Positions 35,607 to 44,132 of a DNA stretch of 64,000 nt are shown in pieces (the first letter of the stretch is position 1; every line of letters starts with the position of its first letter). The position numbers and the translations under genes are program-made. Below the pieces are notes generated by a model that was not told the origin of the DNA, searched no databases, and saw only the letters and a program-made list of their open reading frames with translations. The stretch is from Flagellimonas meridianipacifica (GTDB taxonomy: Bacteria > Bacteroidota > Bacteroidia > Flavobacteriales > Flavobacteriaceae), in NCBI RefSeq assembly GCF_003001695.1, contig NZ_PVYX01000001.1:1798001-1862000 (forward strand), in the 5' to 3' direction.

Positions 35607-38600
35607 ATGGCATCAAACAAAAAATATTGGAAGAGCGAAGCGGAATTAAATCCGAACGATTCCATTGTTGAGACGCTAAGACAAAACGAATTCACGGAAC
35701 ATATCCCGGTTGATGAGTTTTTGGGAGACAAAGAAAATTTGTCTATTTCAACAACAAACCGAAGGGACTTTTTGAAATATGTTGGTTTTAGTACCGCTGC
35801 AGCAGCTGTGGCAGCTTGCGAAGGACCTGTGCATAAGTCGATTCCTTACGTTTTTCAACCTAATAATATAGTACCCGGAGTAGCCAATTACTATGCTACC
35901 ACAATTGCAGATGGATATGACTTTGCCAGTATTTTGGTAAAGACTAGGGAAGGTAGACCCATCAAGATTGAAAATAACACGGATGCCAAGGTGAACGGAG
36001 GTGCAAATGCCAGGGTTCAAGCATCTGTATTGAGTTTGTATGATAGCACTCGGGTTCAAGGGCCTACTGCAAATGGAGAACCTGTAGAGTGGAAAGTTTT
36101 GGATGCCACAGTTAGGGCGAAATTGGGAAGTTTGGCCAATTCCAACAAACAAATTGCCTTGATGACCCAAACCTATGCGAGTCCATCTACCGCTCGTTTG
36201 ATTGCTGAATTCAAAGAAAAATATCCTAATACCAACCATGTAGTTTACGATGCGATTTCAGAAGATGCTGCTTTGAATGCGTTCAATGCGATGCACGGGG
36301 AGAGGGCATTGGCAGACTACGATTTTGAAAAAGCTGAGCTAATTGTTTCCTTCGGTGCTGACTTCCTTGGAGATTGGCAAGGTGGAGGATATGATAGCGG
36401 TTATGCAAAGGGACGTGTTCCAAAAAATGGAAAAATGTCCAAGCATATCCAATTGGAAGGTAATATGTCCCTTACCGGTGCAAACGCCGATAAAAGGTAT
36501 CCAATGACTTCTGCCAACCAAAAAATTGCTTTGGCCAAGTTATACGGTAAATTGAATGGGAGCAATGTTGGTGGTGGAACTTCGGATGTAGATGGAGCTG
36601 TTGATGCCATTTTAGCCCAAATACGCCAAGCGGGAAGCAAGGCGGTTGTGGTTACTGGATTGAATGATGTCAATGCACAAATGGTTGTTTTGGCTATCAA
36701 CAAGTTGCTTTCAAGTGAGGCATTTGATTTTGAGAATCCAAAATTTGTTCGTCAAGGAGATTCTGCCAAGGTAGCCAAGTTGGTTGCAGATATGAATGCA
36801 GGAAGAGTAGGTGTCTTGATTACTGACGGTGTTAACCCAGCATATACTTTACCAAATGCCGAAGAATTTGTCAGCGGTTTGGAAAAAGTAGATGTTTCGG
36901 TAAGCTTTTCCTTTAATAATGATGAAACAGCTCAGGCATCTAAATATGTGGCTGCCTCTTCTCATTACTTAGAATCATGGGGAGATGTTGAGCTTAAAAA
37001 AGGACACTATAGTCTTACTCAGCCCGCTATTCGCGAGTTGTTTGATACAAGACAATTCCAAGCTGCCCTATTGACTTGGATGGGTAGTGATAAAACATAT
37101 TACGATTATATTCGTGAGACTTGGGATACAGAAATTCTGCAAGGAGAAAGCTGGAACAAGGCATTGCAAGATGGTGTTTTTGCGGCAATGGCTCCCACTT
37201 TAGTGGATGAAGTTGCTCAAGAAACCGCTTCAGTTGAAGAAACGGAAGAAGTGGAATCTACCGTAGCACCAATTACCGCAGCAGTTCGTTCCTTGGTTAA
37301 CTCTACAGGTAACGGTACCGAGTTAATTTTGTACTCTAAAGTAGGTATGGGTGACGGAAAACAAGCAACCAATCCATGGTTGCAAGAGTTTCCCGATCCA
37401 ATCTCTAGAGTTTCATGGGATAACTATGTAACGGTTTCTAAAGCTGATGCCACTGAATGGGGCTTGGAAAATGAAAATGTGGCCAACGGAGGTTTGGATG
37501 GTAGCTACGTGAAGTTAACCGTGGATGGAACTGCTCTTGAGAACGTTCCTGTGATTATTCAGCCAGGTCAGGCACCCGGTACGGTTGGTCTTGCTTTCGG
37601 ATATGGTAGACAAGCTGGAATGAAAGCCGAAATGGCCACTGGGGTCAACGCGTTTTCTTTATACAAAAACTTTGTCGAGACACAATCCGTAAGTATTGAA
37701 AAATCTTCTGGGATGCATGAGTTTGCATGTGTTCAGTTGCATAAAACCATGATGGGCCGTGGGGATATTATCAAAGAAACCACGCTGGAAATCTTCAACA
37801 CAAAAGATAAGCACGAGTGGAACCATATTCCTGAGGTAAGCCTAAACCACCAAGAAATTCCGGTTACTTCTCCCGATGCTGATTTGTGGCAGGAATTTGA
37901 CCGTTCTATTGGACACCACTTTAATATGTCCATTGATTTAAATGCCTGTACCGGTTGTGGAGCTTGTGTTATTGCTTGTCACGCAGAAAATAATGTTCCT
38001 GTTGTAGGGAAAGAAGAAGTTCGACGCTCAAGGGATATGCACTGGTTGCGTATTGATAGATACTATTCCTCAGAAGATACTTTTGAGCAGGATAATGAAA
38101 AGAAAGACAATCTTGAAGGACTTTGGGGTGATAACGGTGCTCTAGGTGGTTTTGGTGAGATGGAAGATCCATCTGCCAACCCGCAAGTGGCTTTCCAGCC
38201 TGTAATGTGTCAGCACTGTAATCATGCACCTTGTGAAACGGTTTGTCCGGTTGCTGCAACAGCGCACAGTAGACAAGGTCAAAACCATATGGCGTACAAC
38301 CGCTGTGTGGGAACAAGATATTGTGCCAATAACTGTCCGTATAAAGTACGTCGCTTCAATTGGTTCTTGTATAGTGATAATGATGAGTTTGACTTCAACA
38401 TGAACAACGATTTGGGTAAAATGGTAATTAACCCAGATGTCAACGTCCGTTCTAGAGGGGTCATGGAGAAATGCTCATTGTGTATTCAAATGACGCAAAA
38501 AACAATTTTGGATGCTAAGCGTGAAGGTCGAGTTATCAAGGATGGAGAATTCCAGACAGCGTGCTCATCTGCTTGTAGCTCCGGAGCTATCATTTTCGGA

Positions 38601-38732
38601 GATATTAACGACGAAGAGAGTAAGGTGGCGGAATTGAAGGAAGATGATAGAATGTATCACTTGTTGGAACATGTAGGAACCAAACCAAACGTATTTTATC
38701 ACGTGAAAGTGAGGAATACAAACGAGGCATAA
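35607..38732 (+). CDS. actB: Alternative Complex III subunit ActB (iron-sulfur protein)
   Basis: From the ATG at 35607 there are 1041 residues. A Tat-type signal is present (TTNRRDFLKYVGFSTAAAA). The N-terminal two thirds is a molybdopterin-oxidoreductase-like domain, which in this family lacks molybdenum. The C-terminal part is a ferredoxin-like domain with four cysteine clusters: CTGCGACVIAC, CQHCNHAPCETVC, CVGTRYCANNC and CSLC...CSSAC. These fit three [4Fe-4S] and one [3Fe-4S] centres. ActB carries electrons within the quinol:cytochrome c oxidoreductase. The longer frame starting at 35547 overlaps actA and lacks a Tat-like start, so it is rejected. Confidence 0.93.
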   Translation: MASNKKYWKSEAELNPNDSIVETLRQNEFTEHIPVDEFLGDKENLSISTTNRRDFLKYVGFSTAAAAVAACEGPVHKSIPYVFQPNNIVPGVANYYATTIADGYDFASILVKTREGRPIKIENNTDAKVNGGANARVQASVLSLYDSTRVQGPTANGEPVEWKVLDATVRAKLGSLANSNKQIALMTQTYASPSTARLIAEFKEKYPNTNHVVYDAISEDAALNAFNAMHGERALADYDFEKAELIVSFGADFLGDWQGGGYDSGYAKGRVPKNGKMSKHIQLEGNMSLTGANADKRYPMTSANQKIALAKLYGKLNGSNVGGGTSDVDGAVDAILAQIRQAGSKAVVVTGLNDVNAQMVVLAINKLLSSEAFDFENPKFVRQGDSAKVAKLVADMNAGRVGVLITDGVNPAYTLPNAEEFVSGLEKVDVSVSFSFNNDETAQASKYVAASSHYLESWGDVELKKGHYSLTQPAIRELFDTRQFQAALLTWMGSDKTYYDYIRETWDTEILQGESWNKALQDGVFAAMAPTLVDEVAQETASVEETEEVESTVAPITAAVRSLVNSTGNGTELILYSKVGMGDGKQATNPWLQEFPDPISRVSWDNYVTVSKADATEWGLENENVANGGLDGSYVKLTVDGTALENVPVIIQPGQAPGTVGLAFGYGRQAGMKAEMATGVNAFSLYKNFVETQSVSIEKSSGMHEFACVQLHKTMMGRGDIIKETTLEIFNTKDKHEWNHIPEVSLNHQEIPVTSPDADLWQEFDRSIGHHFNMSIDLNACTGCGACVIACHAENNVPVVGKEEVRRSRDMHWLRIDRYYSSEDTFEQDNEKKDNLEGLWGDNGALGGFGEMEDPSANPQVAFQPVMCQHCNHAPCETVCPVAATAHSRQGQNHMAYNRCVGTRYCANNCPYKVRRFNWFLYSDNDEFDFNMNNDLGKMVINPDVNVRSRGVMEKCSLCIQMTQKTILDAKREGRVIKDGEFQTACSSACSSGAIIFGDINDEESKVAELKEDDRMYHLLEHVGTKPNVFYHVKVRNTNEA

Positions 38733-38765
38733 TCAATAAATAAGAAAGTAACTATAAAATAAATT

Positions 38766-40511
38766 ATGGCGTCGCATTACGAAGCACCTATTCGAAAGCC
38801 CCTAGTACTGGGAGATAAGGGATACCATGATGTAACTGTGGATATTGCCCGTCCTGTTGAAGGAAAGGCCAATAAACACTGGTGGATTGTATTCAGTATC
38901 GCTTTAGTAGCCTTTTTATGGGGTCTAGGTTGTATTATCTACACGATTTCAACCGGAATCGGAGTTTGGGGTCTCAACAAAACAGTAAACTGGGCTTGGG
39001 ATATTACCAACTTCGTATGGTGGGTAGGTATTGGTCACGCAGGTACCTTGATTTCCGCTGTACTACTTTTATTTAGGCAAAAATGGAGAATGGCCATTAA
39101 CCGTTCTGCAGAGGCGATGACCATTTTCTCGGTGATTCAAGCTGGATTGTTCCCCATTATTCACATGGGAAGACCTTGGTTGGCATATTGGGTATTGCCC
39201 ATTCCAAACCAATTTGGTTCTCTATGGGTAAATTTCAATTCTCCATTGCTTTGGGACGTATTTGCGATTTCTACGTATTTATCGGTATCATTAGTATTCT
39301 GGTGGACAGGGTTGTTGCCTGACTTTGCCATGATTCGTGATAGAGCGGTAAAGCCGTTCCAAAAGAAAATATACAGCTTGTTAAGTTTCGGGTGGACTGG
39401 TAGAGCTAAAGACTGGCAACGTTTTGAGGAAGTCTCCTTGGTTTTGGCTGGTTTGGCTACACCACTTGTACTTTCCGTACACACCATTGTATCATTTGAC
39501 TTTGCCACATCGGTAATTCCAGGATGGCACACTACCATTTTCCCACCGTATTTCGTTGCAGGTGCGATTTTCTCCGGATTCGCCATGGTACAAACGCTGC
39601 TCATTATTATGAGAAAAGTATGTAACCTGGAAGCTTATATTACGGTACAGCACATCGAATTGATGAACATTGTAATCATGATTACAGGTTCCATTGTAGG
39701 TTGCGCCTATATTACAGAGCTATTTATTGCATGGTATTCTGGAGTTGAATACGAGCAGTATGCCTTCTTGAATAGAGCTACCGGACCATATTGGTGGGCG
39801 TATTGGTCTATGATGACCTGTAATGTGTTCTCACCGCAGTTCATGTGGTTCAAAAAACTGCGAACTAGCATTATGTTCTCATTCTTTATTTCGATTATAG
39901 TAAATATTGGGATGTGGTTTGAGCGTTTCGTAATTATTGTTACTTCGTTGCATAGGGATTATTTGCCATCCTCATGGACAATGTTCTCTCCTACTTTTGT
40001 AGATATCGGAATATTCATTGGAACCATTGGATTCTTCTTCGTATTGTTCCTCTTGTATTCAAGAACATTCCCAGTAATAGCACAGGCAGAGGTAAAATCT
40101 ATATTGAAATCTTCCGGAGAACGTTTCAAGGTACTTCGTGATGCAGGGAAACCATTATATACCAAGCCAACCAATGGTGTAATCATTGAAGTGGATGTCG
40201 AAGAAACTGAGGAGGAGACGGCAGAGGCTACTGGTGGTTTTTCAGGAGCACCGGTTATGCAACTGTTGAGTTCCATTGGTAGTTTTGATACCAACACTCA
40301 GAGTCCAGACGATTTGAAAAAAGTAAAAGGAATTGGTCCATTAATGGAAAAGACCTTGAATAAAATCGGAATTTTTTCCTTCCTTCAGGTAAGCAAGATG
40401 ACTGAAAAAGAGTACAATCTTTTGGATTCCATTACGGGTTCATTCCCAGGAAGAGCACAACGTGATGATTGGGCTGGACAGGCAAAAGGATTAATCAATT
40501 TAGATAAGTAA
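38766..40511 (+). CDS. actC: Alternative Complex III subunit ActC (NrfD-like) with helix-hairpin-helix tail
   Basis: A 581-residue polytopic protein with about ten membrane helices of the NrfD/PsrC family (WVGIGHAGTLISAVLLLFRQ, MGRPWLAYWVLP). It holds the quinol-binding site. Beyond residue 450 the protein continues with an acidic linker and a compact domain of about 65 residues (DLKKVKGIGPLMEKTLNKIG, then FPGRAQRDDWAGQA). This domain resembles the helix-hairpin-helix module attached to NuoE or L21 in some bacteria. That tail is not part of a typical ActC and its role is unknown. ActD starts 2 bp downstream. Confidence 0.9.
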   Translation: MASHYEAPIRKPLVLGDKGYHDVTVDIARPVEGKANKHWWIVFSIALVAFLWGLGCIIYTISTGIGVWGLNKTVNWAWDITNFVWWVGIGHAGTLISAVLLLFRQKWRMAINRSAEAMTIFSVIQAGLFPIIHMGRPWLAYWVLPIPNQFGSLWVNFNSPLLWDVFAISTYLSVSLVFWWTGLLPDFAMIRDRAVKPFQKKIYSLLSFGWTGRAKDWQRFEEVSLVLAGLATPLVLSVHTIVSFDFATSVIPGWHTTIFPPYFVAGAIFSGFAMVQTLLIIMRKVCNLEAYITVQHIELMNIVIMITGSIVGCAYITELFIAWYSGVEYEQYAFLNRATGPYWWAYWSMMTCNVFSPQFMWFKKLRTSIMFSFFISIIVNIGMWFERFVIIVTSLHRDYLPSSWTMFSPTFVDIGIFIGTIGFFFVLFLLYSRTFPVIAQAEVKSILKSSGERFKVLRDAGKPLYTKPTNGVIIEVDVEETEEETAEATGGFSGAPVMQLLSSIGSFDTNTQSPDDLKKVKGIGPLMEKTLNKIGIFSFLQVSKMTEKEYNLLDSITGSFPGRAQRDDWAGQAKGLINLDK

Positions 40512-40513
40512 TC

Positions 40514-41038
40514 ATGGCAGCAACAACATTCAAAGCGATATATAACGACGATGACGTGTTAATGAACGCTGTCAAAAAGATTCGTTCCGAAAAATACCAT
40601 ATCGAAGAAGTGTACACGCCCTTCCCTGTTCACGGTTTGGACAAGGCTATGGGGCTGGCGGATACGCGTATAGCTATCACTTCCTTTATGTATGGATGTT
40701 TGGGTCTTACGGTGGCCATTGTTATGATGAACTATATTATGATTGCCGATTGGCCCCAGGACATTGGTGGGAAACCTAGCTTTAGCTATTTGGAGAATAT
40801 GCCGGCATTCGTGCCTATTATGTTTGAGATGACGGTTTTCTTTGCGGCACACCTTATGGTTATCACCTTTTACCTGAGAAGTAGAATGTGGCCCTTTAAA
40901 AAAGCGGAAAATCCTGATGTGAGAACTACGGATGACCACTTTTTAGTTGAAGTTGAAGTGGGTGATGATGAGGAAGCGTTAAAAAGTTTATTGTTGGAAA
41001 CCGGTGCCGTAGAGGTACATGTTCCCAAAAAAAAGTAA
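40514..41038 (+). CDS. actD: Alternative Complex III subunit ActD (DUF3341)
   Basis: A 174-residue protein with a cytoplasmic N-terminal part (FKAIYNDDDVLMNAVKKI, then TPFPVHGLD) and two membrane helices (about 58-78 and 98-118), the normal ActD/DUF3341 layout. It is a structural subunit that packs against ActC. It begins 2 bp after actC and ends 1 bp before actE, so translation is probably coupled. Confidence 0.9.
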   Translation: MAATTFKAIYNDDDVLMNAVKKIRSEKYHIEEVYTPFPVHGLDKAMGLADTRIAITSFMYGCLGLTVAIVMMNYIMIADWPQDIGGKPSFSYLENMPAFVPIMFEMTVFFAAHLMVITFYLRSRMWPFKKAENPDVRTTDDHFLVEVEVGDDEEALKSLLLETGAVEVHVPKKK

Positions 41039-41039
41039 T

Positions 41040-41615
41040 ATGATGATTAAAACTTTTGGTAAAGTACTTTTTGTTTTGGCTTTTGTTCTTCTATTGAGCT
41101 CATGTTTCAATAAGAACAGTCCAAATTACCAATACATGCCGAACATGTACGAATCTGTAGGGTATGAAACTTACGAAGGAGTGGATAATGGTCTTTTTCC
41201 TCAAGGAACCGAGGCTATGCTGCCGCCTGATAATACCATAAATAGAGAAACGCTACCTTACGAATTTGACAATAGCATTGAGGGAAAGGAATTGGCCAGA
41301 TTGCAGCCTAGTCCTTTGGATTCTCTCCAAAAAGAAGGAAATCTAGCTAAAGGTAAAGAGCTCTACGATGTCTATTGTGCTATTTGCCACGGAAACAATG
41401 GTGCTGGTCAGGGGACTTTGGTAAAGCGCGAAAAAATATTGGGTGTACCTAGTTATGATGATGTTGCACGTAACATAACCGTAGGTAGCACATACCACAC
41501 CATGTATTATGGATTGAATTCCATGGGTTCCTATGCTTCGCAGATGGAAAACGAAACAGAGCTATGGCAAGTAGCCGAATACGTGATGAAATTAAAGGAA
41601 GACCTAACAAAATAA
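41040..41615 (+). CDS. actE: Alternative Complex III subunit ActE (monohaem cytochrome c lipoprotein)
   Basis: From the ATG at 41040 the product is 191 residues. A lipoprotein signal (LAFVLLLSSCFNKN) anchors it to the membrane. One class I cytochrome c domain follows, with YCAICHGNNGAG (CXXCH) and a distal Met ligand candidate in GLNSMGSYASQM. It accepts electrons from ActA within the complex. A frame beginning at 41019 has no ATG start and overlaps actD. Confidence 0.9.
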   Translation: MMIKTFGKVLFVLAFVLLLSSCFNKNSPNYQYMPNMYESVGYETYEGVDNGLFPQGTEAMLPPDNTINRETLPYEFDNSIEGKELARLQPSPLDSLQKEGNLAKGKELYDVYCAICHGNNGAGQGTLVKREKILGVPSYDDVARNITVGSTYHTMYYGLNSMGSYASQMENETELWQVAEYVMKLKEDLTK

Positions 41616-41629
41616 TTGGATAGCAGACT

Positions 41630-42988
41630 ATGTACACGTTTTCAAATAGATTAAAACTAGGTTCTTACATTGCTATGGCCATCGGATTGATTTGCCTCGC
41701 AACGGGATTTCTTACAGCGCCTAGCAACGTGGAGGAAGCAAAAGCAATGGTAGCTTCGGCTCATGGTGATGGCCACGGAGGCCATGGAGAAGAAGCAGGT
41801 CATCATGGTGCGGAAGGAGAAAAGGAATATATGCAGGAGTCTGGTCACGGAGAGGAATCAGCACATGGTGGCTCTCACGATGCTTCGCATGATGAACATT
41901 TGTTGCACCAACTTCAGAACAGACCTTGGGCTGCATTGTACGTAGCTGCGTTTTTCTTCTTTATGATTGCCTTGGGAGTGTTGGCCTTCTACGCTGTTCA
42001 GCGAGCAGCACAAGCTGGATGGTCACCCTTACTTTTCAGGGTAATGGAAGGGATTACGGCTTACTTGGTGCCTGGAGGAATTATTGTATTTGTCATTTTG
42101 GTGTTGTCTGTTCTTCACATGAACCATATGTTCGTTTGGATGGACGCAGATGTGGTTGCCCATGATAAGTTGCTGCAAGGAAAAGCAGGATATTTGAACC
42201 CTACTTTCTTTTTGGTTAGAGCAGCTATTTTCTTGGGAGGATGGATTTTTTATAGAGAGTACTCGAGAAAATTATCCTTGGCACAAGATGAATCCGATGA
42301 CAATTCAAATTTTGTAAAGAATTTTAGATGGTCTGCGGCCTTCTTGGTGTTTTACTTGGTAACGGAATCCATGATGTCATGGGATTGGATTATGAGTCTC
42401 GACCCTCACTGGTTCAGCACCTTATTTGGATGGTATGTGTTCGCAAGCATGTTTGTATCTGGAATTACAACTATTGCGATTATTACCATTTATTTAAAAT
42501 CCAAAGGATATTTAGAGCAAGTGAATGATAGTCATATCCACGATTTGGCAAAATTCATGTTCGGTATCAGTATTTTCTGGACATACCTTTGGTTTGCTCA
42601 ATTTATGTTGATTTGGTACGCAAACATTCCTGAAGAAGTAACCTATTTTGTCGCACGTTTCCAAGATTATCAATTACCTTTCCTTGGTATGGTCGCTATG
42701 AACTTTATTTTCCCATTGTTGGTGTTGATGAACAGCGATTACAAACGAGTGAATTGGTTCGTTATCATGACGGGAATTGTAGTGTTATTGGGCCACTATT
42801 TGGATGTTTTTGTAATGGTGATGCCGGCAACAGTTGGAGACCAATGGTATATAGGTTTACCTGAAATTGGTGGAATCCTGTTTTTTGGCGGGTTGTTCAC
42901 TTTCTGGGTGTTTAACACTCTTACCAAAGTGCCGTTGCAACCAAAACGCAACCCGTTTGTTGAGGAAAGTAGACAATTTCATTATTAA
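41630..42988 (+). CDS. actF: Alternative Complex III subunit ActF, with His-rich loop
   Basis: A 452-residue polytopic membrane protein with ten or so helices, equivalent to ActF, the second quinol-oxidoreductase membrane subunit (WAALYVAAFFFFMIALGVLA, LTESMMSWDWIMSLDPHWFS-type region at about 245-265). Between the first and second helices (about residues 40-90) there is an unusual loop with more than a dozen His and many Glu/Asp/Gly (AHGDGHGGHGEE, GHGEESAHGGSHDASHDEH). It could bind metal ions such as copper before the oxidase; this is inference. Confidence 0.88.
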   Translation: MYTFSNRLKLGSYIAMAIGLICLATGFLTAPSNVEEAKAMVASAHGDGHGGHGEEAGHHGAEGEKEYMQESGHGEESAHGGSHDASHDEHLLHQLQNRPWAALYVAAFFFFMIALGVLAFYAVQRAAQAGWSPLLFRVMEGITAYLVPGGIIVFVILVLSVLHMNHMFVWMDADVVAHDKLLQGKAGYLNPTFFLVRAAIFLGGWIFYREYSRKLSLAQDESDDNSNFVKNFRWSAAFLVFYLVTESMMSWDWIMSLDPHWFSTLFGWYVFASMFVSGITTIAIITIYLKSKGYLEQVNDSHIHDLAKFMFGISIFWTYLWFAQFMLIWYANIPEEVTYFVARFQDYQLPFLGMVAMNFIFPLLVLMNSDYKRVNWFVIMTGIVVLLGHYLDVFVMVMPATVGDQWYIGLPEIGGILFFGGLFTFWVFNTLTKVPLQPKRNPFVEESRQFHY

Positions 42989-43016
42989 TACGATTTAAGT
43001 TTCTAGATAGATAACA

Positions 43017-44081
43017 ATGACTGCATTATTAACATTGACCGTTTTAGTCCTGGTAGCAATCGCCATCTGGCAGATGACCAAGATTTTTGAATTGTCTCAA
43101 CTCAAAACAGAGCAGGCTACGGCGGAAATTGCTACAGATTCTGACAATAAATACAATGGTTACTTATTGTTCGGTTTCCTGATATTTATATATGGAATAA
43201 CAATTTTTAGTTTTGCGAAGTACACCAAAGTACTCCTTCCGGAAGCATCTTCTGCTCATGGAGGGGAGTACGATCAATTGATGTGGGTGTCTTTTGCCAT
43301 TATCTTTTTTGTACAAACGATTACCCAAGCTTTATTGCACTATTTCGGGTATAAGTACCGTGGAGAAAAAGGGAAAAAGGCGCTGTTCTTCGCGGACAAT
43401 GATCGTTTGGAATTTATTTGGACTATTATTCCTGTGATTGTTTTGGCGGGATTAATCCTTTGGGGATTATATACTTGGACAAACATCATGGATGTAAATG
43501 ATGAGGATGACCCATTAATCGTGGAATTATATGCCCAGCAGTTTAACTGGACGGCACGATATGGGGGAGAGGATAATGTTTTAGGGAATGCAAGTGTGCG
43601 ACTGATTGATATAAACAGAGCCAATGTTTTAGGATTGGATGAATCCGACCCTAATGCTTCGGATGATATTATTGTAAAGGAATTGCACTTGCCAGTTGGT
43701 CGTAAAGTTAACTTTATGATGCGTTCCCAAGACGTTTTGCATTCGGCGTATATGCCTCACTTTAGAGCTCAAATGAACTGTGTGCCTGGAATGATTACTC
43801 AGTTTTCGTTTACGCCAACTGTGACCACTGATGAAATTCGTTTGAATCCAGATGTAGTGGATAAGGTGAAACGCACCAATGCATTGAGAGCCAAATGGGC
43901 GGCAGAAGGAAGACCCGACTCAGACCCTTGGGAATTTGATTATGTGTTGTTATGTAACAAGATTTGTGGAAAATCACACTACAACATGCAAATGAAGATT
44001 ATAGTGGAGACGGAGGAAGAATTTAATAAGTGGTTGTCGGAACAAACTACATTTAAGGAGACAGTTTCCGTAAATCCTTAA
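43017..44081 (+). CDS. coxB: Cytochrome c oxidase subunit II
   Basis: A 354-residue protein with three hydrophobic segments (N-terminal leader or helix, then about 50-70 and 130-155) and a periplasmic cupredoxin domain. The CuA ligands are present: the His in DVLHSAYMP and the cluster CNKICGKSHYNM (CxxxCxxxHxxM). No cytochrome c domain is fused at the C terminus, so the electron donor is a separate protein, probably ActA or ActE. It lies 28 bp after actF and 51 bp before coxA. Confidence 0.95.
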   Translation: MTALLTLTVLVLVAIAIWQMTKIFELSQLKTEQATAEIATDSDNKYNGYLLFGFLIFIYGITIFSFAKYTKVLLPEASSAHGGEYDQLMWVSFAIIFFVQTITQALLHYFGYKYRGEKGKKALFFADNDRLEFIWTIIPVIVLAGLILWGLYTWTNIMDVNDEDDPLIVELYAQQFNWTARYGGEDNVLGNASVRLIDINRANVLGLDESDPNASDDIIVKELHLPVGRKVNFMMRSQDVLHSAYMPHFRAQMNCVPGMITQFSFTPTVTTDEIRLNPDVVDKVKRTNALRAKWAAEGRPDSDPWEFDYVLLCNKICGKSHYNMQMKIIVETEEEFNKWLSEQTTFKETVSVNP

Positions 44082-44132
44082 TATCTTTATAGAAAGCTAG
44101 AAAAAGAAAAATAAATAATTAAAAATTAGGTT

